Source: Sesamum alatum
Taxonomy: Eukaryota > Streptophyta > Magnoliopsida > Lamiales > Pedaliaceae
Assembly (NCBI GenBank): GCA_034509735.1
Contig: JACGWO010000008.1
Location: 16,565,864-16,629,863 of the forward strand
Length of the DNA stretch: 64,000 bases
Direction: 5' to 3'
Below, in pieces: positions 56,147 through 64,000 of this stretch; positions within the stretch are counted from its first letter, which is position 1; every line of letters begins with the position of its first letter. Made by a program: the position numbers and the translations under genes. The notes beneath the pieces are model-generated. The model saw nothing but the letters and a program-made list of their open reading frames with translations. It made no database searches and was not told where the DNA came from.

Positions 56147-58472
56147 TTTAAAATCTACATTTTAGAAAAACAACGCGCAATCAGCAGAAAATAAAAGACG
56201 TTGGTTTGATAAAATAATTAAATGCATGAACTTTAGTCATTTAATCCTCCCACTATTTATACGAAAACACGGTACTCTCAAACGTGATTTTCGGGAAATC
56301 CTTTCCAAGTGGGCTTGGGATCCACAGCGATTTTTCCCATACCCCGCTTTTACGATTCGCATGGAAAAGATCCTGTGGGAGGTATTCCATACCATTCTCG
56401 TTCCACGAGATTCCTAAGATTATTGCCTCACCCTTTCACATGATCCCGAGGACTCCAAGCGAATCATGTTAATTGGGCGTTAGACCCAACCCAATCGACC
56501 GAGCCACAGACCCACTGGTACCCCCACGACTCGTGAGACAGGTAGCAGCAGCCCGTTTTTCGTTCATGACATAGTCCAACTTCCTTTAAGTACAATAATG
56601 TGCCACGACTCGTGAGACCACGCTATTGACCCAAAGCAGCTTCCTCACTATGATATGGATTGGAAGGCATGGACAAACTCCTAGAGTTTATGTCCACTTT
56701 GTCTAGGGTCTAATATTTTGACATTGGTCCAACCAATGTGAGAGTAGTAAATGACCGAGATCTCAAATAAATAAATATCTACACATACATCCATAATGCG
56801 TAAATAAACCATCCATAGCAGTTATATGATAAACAAACAACCCATTCATCCATCATCATAACCACATGCAAAATTAAAGCCTAGCACGCCCCTGTTGGAT
56901 GATCACGAGCCCGAATCCTATGCGACCCACTGAGCCCGCAGTGGATCTATGGTTAATCTAGGGTTGGTCCTATACTATTATATTAATAGTAACCCAATCA
57001 TCATGTTGATGGGCCTGGTCTCTTTTCTCTTTCTTCACTTCATGGAAAACTCCAAGGGACCTCCCGTCTGGGCTCTCCATGTGGTCCTTCCTTCTTCTCC
57101 ACCAATTACAAAAATAGAAACCTCACTCCTAGTCTACTCTCATTACATATTAAAAAATAGAAACCCCAGCGAAAACCCGGGGGGAGTACATAAGGAGGGA
57201 GGTAGAATGCCTTATTATTCCAAGACAACTAGAAAGAGAGAAGGAGAAAGCAGTAAAAGAGGCACACAGGCCCAACAGAAAATAAACCATACATCCGGTC
57301 TAGGGCTCGTGATCATCCATTTCCATCCAACACACATAATAACATGATCCAATCATATAATCATAATATACCAACAACACATGATATCCAATTATTAATA
57401 TCCAAAATAATAAATGAATATGTGCATAACGTGTGAAAATAAAACACAAATATTGGTAATAATATTTTCTCATTTTAGGAAAACCTTTCCTCATTATTTT
57501 AAGTAAAATAACCCCGGGCTTCTAAATCCAATTTATTTTACTCCTAAAATAATGTCTTTAGAAAAATAGGCATAGTTGAACCAAAATGATTTTTCAGAAT
57601 TAATTCAAAAAATTAAAACTGAAAATAAATAAAAAAAAAGGAAAAACCGCTGCTAGGGTTTTGAAACCCTAGCAGCAGCCGCCGCCGGCGCCGCCGGTAG
57701 CGGCCCGCAGGCGCACGCACAGGGTAGCAGGCTCAGCCTGCCGCCCCTGCGCGCGCGCGCTGCCGCCGGTGCCGCCGGTAGCGGCCCGCCGGCGCACGCA
57801 CAGGGCAGCAGGCTCAGCCTGCCGCCCCTGCACGCGCGCGCAGGCCCCTTGCCTGCATGCACGCGCGCTTGGCCGGCAGCGCGCTGCGCGGCCCGGGCAT
57901 TCCGGCAGGCCGTCGCGCGAGCAAGCTCCCTTATCTTGCGCGCGCGCTGGCCTGCTGGCTGCCGGTCGTGCCATGCGCAGTGCGCGCGCAGACATGCACT
58001 GGGCACGCCTCCGTCTGCGTGCGCGCGCGCCTGGCGGCGCTGCCCAGAGTCCGTTCGCGCAGCCTTGCGCGTGCGCAGCCGCCCTTGTCTGCGTGCGCGC
58101 GCGCCTGCAGGCGCTGCCCTGCGCGCACTTGCGCGCAGCCTCCCTGGCTGCGCGCTGCCCCTGCGCGACGGGCTGGGCGGGCGCGCGCAGGCTTCCCTTG
58201 CCTGCATGCGTCTGCCCTGCCGACAGCGCGCGGCTGCGCGCGGCCAGCCCTCCCGGCTGGCCGGCTGCGTCGTTTCTCATTTTCCGTTCAATTTTCCACC
58301 CCGTTTCCCAAGAAAAACAGAAAAACACCAACATTCAGAAATTCACACGAATTAAAAGCAATTAAACCGACATGCTTATAATCAAGAAAAATCAAGATAT
58401 AATATAAAACATGCCAATATCACGTTTCATGCTTAGAACGCACATTAACCCTAGGCCTATACACCGAACCGG
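56147..58472 (-). other. Leader of element G
   Basis: About 2.3 kb. Hairpins just before gag near 56380-56405 (GGTATTCC/ATACC side), CACGACTCGTG palindromes at about 56525 and 56605, and the conserved block near 56940. A pyrimidine-type tract is near 57230 (its AG is changed: CTAGTTGTCTTGG). GC-rich hairpin region 57653-58270. The antisense frame 56949-57347 (132 residues) is shared with H. Confidence 0.75.
57653..58270 (-). repeat. GC-rich hairpin array of leader G
   Basis: The longest GC-rich leader block. Begins with the dyad CTAGGGTTT/AAACCCTAG (57653-57672, arms extendable to 13 bp). Includes hairpins such as gcgcaggc-ccctt-gcctgc (near 57838-57856) and gcaggc-ttccctt-gcctgc (near 58186-58206), loops AAGGG on the element strand. 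Also an 80-100 bp internal duplication (57695-57760 and 57765-57835). Large ORFs on both strands are composition artefacts. Confidence 0.75.
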
Positions 58473-58484
58473 GCTCTGATACCA
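58473..58484 (-). other. Primer-binding site, element G
   Basis: Minus-strand TGGTATCAGAGC, one base from the LTR start at 58486. Confidence 0.93.
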
Positions 58485-58485
58485 C

Positions 58486-60477
58486 TGAAAGAAATCGGTG
58501 GATCGTCCCGGGAATTGCGCGAATGCGGAAGCGCGATAAAAATAAACATACAAAAATAAAGCATGTTTTAATTTAAAAGAACACGCTCAAGTGGTGTACC
58601 CTTGAGGTTCCCGGGCGTTCGGTGTATCTCATGATCATATAACATGTAAAGAAATCATGGAGACCATAGAGTTGAAAAATAAAGAGGGACCAAAAAATAA
58701 AACGAGACCTACCCATTGTCGTTTTCGTCTTCAACGGCTACACGCGTTGTTCCCCATTTTGCACCGAGATCTCGTTCTTGAGACCCTCCAAATCGTGACA
58801 CACGATCCACCCACGTATCTTGCACGTCGTGCTAGCAACGAACAAGTATTTTTGGAGAGGATAGATCAATCACACGTTATGAATTAACGGGACTAATATT
58901 CCTTAGTCCTAGTGTTCTAAGAACAAAAGAACAAGAAACAATTTTCTTGTAGAGAGATAGAGGGGACGGACGAGAGGTAAGGAGGGGAGAGACGAGTGTG
59001 CGTTGTGTGTGTAATTTCAAGAATCATCATCCTCCAAAAAGTTGGAAGCTAGAGGTATTTATAGAGGAGGAGTTTAATCCTCTTAAAACTCCTACTCTAA
59101 GAACTCTAATTTGACTAGGATTTTGATCTAGTCAAAGTCCTAGTCAAACTAGTGTTTGACCTAGTCAAACAAATCCTAGCCTTCCATCTCCCTTTTCCAT
59201 CTCAACCGTTGATTTTAATTTAATGGAATATTTAAATCCCATTAAATATTCCAAAAGGCTAAAAGAATAAATATAAAATAATAAATAAATATTAATATTT
59301 ATTCTAAGCCCATTAAATCAACCCTTTAATAAATCCTATTTATTAATTTAATTCCCTTTATCAAATAGAAGGAATTAATTTCTCCAAGAAAATATAGGAC
59401 CCGATTAAATCTAATTTAATCATTCTTTTACTCCAATATTTAATTCCAAATTAAATACTAAGTGTGTGTGGATAGTGTGTGACTCTTTAGGTTCACCATT
59501 CAGCTAGACTTGGTCGGATTCCTAGAATCCGTCCGTTACCATGGGTGGCCATCTAGCAATGGTCCATGGCACTAGAGACTAGGTGAAATATTGGGGAATG
59601 AACATTTAGGTTCTAACAGTACACTTGTCCTTCTGTCTTCGGTCTCATCACTTAGAGTCTAGGGCACGGAAAAAGCAGGTACCTATTTTGGACCAAAGTG
59701 TCGGTCTGTCCTTACTAAACGCCGCAAGGGAAACCTTTCCCTTCTGTTCAGTTACTGTGGCTACAGATTTCAGGGACAAGACACAGAGCATACATGAGAT
59801 TCAACTGTCAATACCTTTTGACAGGAGACAGATCCTTTCTTGGAAACTACTGTCACTCTTTACACCCGAGTTGCACTAGACATGGCTTATGACTACTCAA
59901 GAGTATTTTGGCAATCTCTCACCATATCTAAGATACAGACCTGATGCACAGGTAAACTCAGCAGTTCCTCAAGTCAAAGGACTTGGCCTGTACCGTTAGA
60001 ACCGGGAATACACGTCATACCTTGCTGACCATACTCAAGGTCCTCCGTAAGACGGTTCCCGCAAGTCACCTCAGTCAGCTTCTTCCTAGCATGCTGACCC
60101 ACAACACTGCTTAGACGACCTTCGTCACCCGTCGATGAAATACGACAGCAGATGCTTAGTGCAAGTCTCAAAGGGAATCCCGGTACCCATTTTCGGGATT
60201 CCTTAACTTGGAGATTTCTGGACTGATTTGGTAAGACTGATTTCATGGACCTACCTCCAAGCATAGTCCCAGTCCCCGAAATCATTTCTCAGTCCGTGGG
60301 CTTTGTTTGCGTAGTGAACAGAAATGTAAATGCAGATATAAGTGAACGTAAACAAAGTATTGCCATATGAATTTTCACTTCTTTATTCATAAATGTTTTT
60401 ATCAAATACATAAAATTATCTAGACATAGGTTACATATTCCTGCCAAAATTGGCTTACATGGTCACCTATTCTAACA
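58486..60477 (-). repeat. Element G 5' LTR
   Basis: 1,992 bp matching 50085-52078. Minus-strand TATAAATA at 59056-59063; W-box cluster about 59107-59170; ends TTCTAACA before the CTAAG duplication. Confidence 0.93.
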
Positions 60478-61499
60478 CTAAGTGTGTGTGGATAGTGTGT
60501 GACTCTTTAGGTTCACCATTAAGCTAGACTTGGTCGGATTCCTAGGATCCGTCCGTTACCATGGGTGGCCATCTAGCAACGGTCCATGGCACTAGAGACT
60601 AGGTGAAATATTGGGGATGAACATTTAGGCTCCGACAATACATTTGTCCTTCTGTCTTCGGTCTCATCACTTAGAGTCTAGGGCACGGAAAAAATGCAGG
60701 TACCCATTTTATATCTAAATGTCGGTCTGTCCTTACTAAACGCCGCAAGGGAAACCTTCCCTTCTGTTCAGTTACTGTGGCCACAGATTTCAGGGACAAG
60801 ACACAGAGCATACATGAGACTTAACTGTCAATACCCTTTTGACAGGAGACAGATTTTTTCTTGGAAACTACTGTCACTCTGTACACCCGAGCTGCACTAG
60901 ACATGGCTTATGACTACTCAAGAGTATGTTGGCAATCTCTCACCATATCTAAGATACAGACCTGATGCACAGGTAAACTCAGCAGTTCCTCAAGTCAAAG
61001 GACTTGGCCTGTACCGTTGGAACCGGGAATACACGTCAGACCTTGCTGACCATACTCAAGGTCCTCCGTAAGACGGTTCCCGCGAGTCACCTCAGTCAGC
61101 TGCTTCCTAGCATGCTGACCCACTAACACTGCTTAGACGACCTTCGTCACCCGTCGATGAAATACGACAGCAGATGCTTAGTGCAAGTCTCAAAGGGAAT
61201 CCCGGTACCCATTTTCGGGATTCCTTGACTTGGAGATTTCCGGACTGATTCGGTAAGACTGATTTCATGGACCTACCTCCAAGCGTAGTCCCAGTCCCCG
61301 AAATCGTTTCTCAGTCCGTGGGCTTTGTTTGCATAGTGAACAGAAATGTAAATGCAGATATAAGTGAACGTAAACAAAGTATTGCCATATGAATTCTCAC
61401 TTCTTTATTCATAAATGTTTTTATCAAATACCAAAAATTGTCTAGACATAGGTTACATATTCCTGCCAAAATTGACTTACATGGTCACCTATTCTAACA
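60478..61499 (-). repeat. Element H 5' LTR, outer part
   Basis: Resumes at the second CTAAG copy and ends ATTCTAACA at 61499. With 49119-50084 it makes about 1.98 kb. The following sequence (TGTCCACCTAGACC) is unrelated, so 61499 is the outer edge of the nest. Confidence 0.9.
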
Positions 61500-62094
61500 T
61501 TGTCCACCTAGACCACCGCCTATCACTGTTACTGCGGATATGTGCAGCCCATTGCAAGCTATTGATCTAATATCTCATCTAGAGTGCACATGTAATCGTA
61601 CAATCCACCAGCCTTTATAAATATAGACACTCCACCAACAGGTATAACGTTTGTCTCCCAAACTATTGCTCTTATATCTTCAAATACCTTCATGTATTGA
61701 CTTGAGCATTAGAGTGCCTACACCGAGGACCTCTCTGGCTTGGCCTAAATGCGGTCTTGTTTTGCAGGCCTTACATCATCGGTCAAGCATTTAACAGAGC
61801 ATTGGGAGTAGGCAGAATATATATTTACCCTTACCAAAAAACCCTAAGATACATACCTACAATTTTGTTGTACAACACTTATTTTAAAAATAAGCTATGA
61901 ATATCTTTGAATAATAAGATGCTACAGTTTATGAGATATTAAATTGTATGTCATATATAATAAGCTCTTTATATTATAATAATGATCAAAAAAGGCATCA
62001 AAGATAACTCTGCTTTGGACGGAAATACGCAATTATATGAAGGGTAGACGTGACATACTAACAAAATTATGAGTGTGCAATCTATTGTATGTTA
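61500..62094. other. Flanking sequence, no recognised element
   Basis: Not LTR-related and of ordinary composition. The only coding-like item is a short minus-strand frame at 61559-61693. The rest becomes AT-rich towards 62094. Confidence 0.5.
61559..61693 (-). CDS. Short unidentified ORF, possible gene or element fragment
   Basis: 44 residues from ATG 61693 to TAG 61559, open upstream for a few more codons. Includes VWETNVIPVGGVSIFIKAGG and YDYMCTLDEILDQ. I do not recognise it. The mixed, non-repetitive residues look more protein-like than its surroundings, so it may be an exon or a decayed gene piece, but nothing else supports expression. Confidence 0.25.
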   Translation of the reverse strand: MKVFEDIRAIVWETNVIPVGGVSIFIKAGGLYDYMCTLDEILDQ

Positions 62095-62530
62095 AGTTTA
62101 AAAAGCTCATAAAATGTTTCAAAAAAAGTTGCTTGAAGTTATTTTTCTTTAAAAAGTATATAAAATCCAAAACATCTTATTTTAGGATTTTATAAGTTCT
62201 TCAAAAGAAATTTTGCCAAACCATTTTCAAGAGCTTATAAACTCTGAAACATCTTCAAAGATGTTTTAAGAAATTTATAAGCTCAGCCAAACACCCTCTT
62301 AAATTTAGAAAATCCTAATTAAGAGGGTGTTTGGCTAAGCTTATAAGCTCCTCAAAACATCTTATATGATGTTTGAGAGCTTATAAGCTCCCAAAAATTG
62401 TTTGGCAACTTTTTTCTTAAAGAACTTATAAGATCCTAGCATAATATCTTTTGAATCTTATAAGCTTTTAAATAAAAGTTAACATTATCCAATATTTTTC
62501 AAAATATCTAATAAGCTTTATAATATTAAT
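62095..62530. repeat. Head-to-head pair of MITE-like repeats (large palindrome)
   Basis: Two inverted copies of a roughly 200-bp AT-rich repeat. They meet at a perfect 18-bp inverted repeat (62285-62302 and 62319-62336, TTAAGAGGGTGTTTGGCT on the right arm) with a 16-bp spacer. Outside it the arms stay alignable (AGCTTATAAGCTC, GATGTTT, TTTGGCAA) with many differences. GGGTGTTTGGC-type ends with AGCTTATAAGC are common in plant hAT-like MITEs; the class here is inferred. No coding. Confidence 0.65.
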
Positions 62531-62539
62531 ATGTTATAA

Positions 62540-62698
62540 GACATTCTCTCTCTCTCTCTCTCTCTCTCTCCCTCCCTCCCTCCCTCTCTCTCTCCACACA
62601 CACACACATACACACGCACACAGTACACTCTCTCTCTCTCTCTCTTACATACACACACACTCTCACACATACACACACATAGAGAGACTCTCTCTCTA
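62540..62698. repeat. Compound microsatellite (CT)n, (CCCT)n, (CA)n
   Basis: Alternating runs of CT, CCCT and CA repeats (for example 62546-62572 CT, 62594-62624 CA, 62629-62645 CT), ending in short GA and CT runs. Confidence 0.93.
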
Positions 62699-62940
62699 GG
62701 AATTTTTAAAGAATTTTATTGCTATTTAACTTTATTTTGATTTCAAAAAAGAGAAAATGCTTTGTTATTGAATGATAAATTTTTTTATTTTTTTTTAACA
62801 GTAAAATCGAGAGGAAAATTTATTACTGCAGGTTCAAAAACATGATACAAGGGCTAGACGTGAGTCTGTTAAAAGAAGAGAACATATCATGTTCCACCAG
62901 TTGAGAGATCTATACTGGTGGTGACAAAAACACCTGCAAT

Positions 62941-63477
62941 CTATTTCTGATTAGATGGAGCAAAACGAGTAAGACTATCCGCTACTTTGTTGCCCTCTCG
63001 GTAGCAAAAGGCGGCCTGCAGAATTTCAAACTCCAAAGTTAGAGCCTTGATATCCTTGATTAGTGGTGTTAAAGTTATTTGCATAGGCTCCTCCCTGTCA
63101 AGAAGGCAGAGTAAAGATTTAGAGTCTGATTCAACAATCAATTTCTGATAATTATATGTTATAGCAAGCTTTAGCCCAGTTCGAAGTGCCCAAACTTCAG
63201 CCGTACAGTTTGTCTGTGAGCCAATGTATTTAGAAAAAGCTAGAAGAAACTTTCCCCTATTATCTCTAAAAATACCACCACATCCGACGTGTCCCGGATT
63301 ACCAAGAGAAGATCCATCTATATTCAGTTTAATGTAATTATTAGGAGGAGGGTTCCATTTGCATGAAATTAACAGTTTTTCTTTGGGAGCTATCTTATTC
63401 ATGGATATGAATTCAGCAGACATGGAATATGCTTCTCTCCATATATTGTTGATGATAATAGGAGAACCTCTAAACAC
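62941..63477 (-). pseudogene. LINE RNase H domain (RVT_3-like)
   Basis: 178-residue frame. Typical order and residues: KLNIDGSSLGNPGHVGCGGI (first Asp), TAEVWALRTGLKLA (Glu), VESDSKSLL (Asp), REGNKVADSLTR (last Asp), ending at a stop after APSNQK. All four catalytic acids are present. The ATG at 63477 is not a real start: the domain continues a longer LINE ORF, from which a frameshift near 63475 separates it. Confidence 0.88.
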
Positions 63478-64000
63478 TGCATATTACGCGAAGTCCAGAT
63501 AAGCCATAGAGTGTTAAGAACCAGAGCTTGTTTAAAAGGGTTATGTTTCAAAGAGAATAGAATAGTAAGAATGTTGTGTATAATAAATACCTGATTTCCT
63601 GTAAAAGGTTTGTGGAGATAAACGAGAAGTGAGGGCACTTTACAAACGTGTGTTCAATATTTTCATGTTCCTCTTTACGCAAACTACAGAGAGGAGAAGG
63701 GATACTTCTTCATTGGAAAAGGAAAGCAGCATTTGGCAAACAATTATGGCTAAGAAGCCAAGCAAAAAACTGGGCTTTCGGAGAAGTATGAATATTAGAG
63801 AGAATTTTCCAAGGAAGGGTCGGAGAAGGGGATATAGATGTGTATGCTTAGAACGCAACCAGTGATATGCACTCTTAATGGAGAACTTACCAGTTTTATC
63901 CCAACGCCAAACTTGTACGTCATTCTTAGTGGTAATTGGAATAGGGATAGAAGTGATCTGATGTAAGAGATAGGATGGCAGAAAATTTTGAATAGAAGAA
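63478..64000 (-). pseudogene. LINE zinc-binding (zf-RVT) region, frameshifted
   Basis: By minus-strand translation: DVQVWRWDKTGKFSIKSAYH near 63905, then AQFFAWLLSHNCLPNAAF near 63750, then CSLRKEEHENIEHTFVKCPH near 63655, then LWLIWTSRN near 63500. These are the usual steps of a plant LINE zf-RVT domain. They fall in different frames, so at least two frameshifts are present. The plus-strand frame at 63629-63865 is a shadow. Confidence 0.8.

Larger units (their letters stand above)
50085..60477 (-). mobile_element. Element G: complete Ty1/copia retrotransposon
   Basis: 10,393 bp with two LTRs of 1,994 and 1,992 bp, primer site, polypurine tract, and a perfect target duplication CTAAG (50080-50084 and 60478-60482) inside the LTR of its sibling H. 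The LTRs look about 98% identical by eye. All gag-pol domains are present but carry several stops and frameshifts, so it is not autonomous. Confidence 0.95.
46214..61499 (-). mobile_element. Element H: 5' part of a copia element, split by G
   Basis: Minus strand: 5' LTR (60478-61499 plus 49119-50084), primer site, leader and gag through part of the protease. Integrase, RT, RNase H and its own 3' LTR are missing past 46214. Element G lies inside its LTR. H and G are nearly identical over gag and the distal leader. Confidence 0.87.
62779..64000 (-). mobile_element. 3' end of an L1-type LINE, runs off the right edge
   Basis: Read on the minus strand: the RT zinc-binding domain, then an RNase H domain, a 3' UTR and a T-rich run on the plus strand at 62779-62797, which is a poly(A) tail on the element strand. 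The reverse transcriptase itself would lie right of 64000. Plant L1 LINEs commonly end in this zf-RVT plus RNase H arrangement. Confidence 0.82.

Noticed and set aside
57653..57672. CTAGGGTTT runs as telomeric repeats
   Set aside because: Only one unit in each orientation, at a fixed place in the leader, with no tandem TTTAGGG.
57653..58381. Several overlapping ORFs of 120-220 codons on both strands in the GC-rich leader of G (also 19039-19706, 25658-26095, 38157-38702, 9387-9920)
   Set aside because: Open frames in nearly every phase at once, made of Ala/Arg/Gly/Pro from GCGCGC repeats. They reflect lack of stop codons at high GC, not genes.
46214..61499. G and H near-identity as an assembly duplication
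   Set aside because: H differs by a 590-bp leader deletion, a private gag stop and different flanks, and G has its own perfect target duplication, so they read as two real elements. Long reads would settle it.

Overview
The window is plant nuclear DNA, almost certainly from a flowering plant and in a repeat-rich, gene-poor region. The evidence is Ty1/copia-type gag-pol coding (gag, CCHC knuckle, DTG protease, integrase, YVDD reverse transcriptase, RNase H, in copia order), primer-binding sites complementary to plant initiator tRNA-Met, and an L1-type LINE with a plant-style RNase H domain. I see no intact host gene, rRNA, tRNA or CRISPR array. The species cannot be told from the sequence alone.

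Layout. 1-535: AT-rich sequence with a two-unit tandem duplication. 536-2291 and 12090-12374: one old LTR (Z), split by element A. 2292-12089: element A, a complete but decayed copia element on the minus strand (target duplication TTAGT). 12375-16960: broken pieces of other copia elements (I, J and LTR fragments in both orientations). 16961-21501: 5' half of element B (LTR, leader, stub of gag). 21502-33626: an LTR split by element C (23215-33347, target duplication AAAAC). 33627-37447: element E on the minus strand. 37448-38262: gag fragment F. 38263-45981: element D on the plus strand, the best-preserved coding copy. 45982-61499: an LTR tip and element H, whose LTR is split by complete element G (50085-60477, target duplication CTAAG). 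61500-64000: no LTR element; a small unidentified ORF, a palindromic pair of MITE-like repeats, microsatellites and the 3' end of a LINE.

The copia elements form at least three related LTR families: B/D/G/H with LTRs of about 1.99 kb, C with LTRs of about 2.31 kb, and A/E/J/Z-like. All share the LTR start TGTTA(G/C)AATAGGTGA, the same primer-binding site and the same polypurine tract, and the better-preserved copies share a leader of about 2.1-2.4 kb between primer site and gag. Every gag-pol copy is broken, so nothing here is autonomous as read. C has nearly identical LTRs but wrecked coding, which points to mobilisation by proteins made elsewhere.

The most unusual signal is not protein-coding. 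The U3 part of the LTRs carries a series of short perfect inverted repeats, each with a 3-base spacer (mostly TGG, AGG or TAG), and between families the arms change in compensating pairs. The GC-rich part of the leader is a series of hairpins with different stems but similar GGG-purine loops. Further conserved dyads lie just before gag. Together these look like a conserved structured-RNA or cis-acting programme shared by these families.
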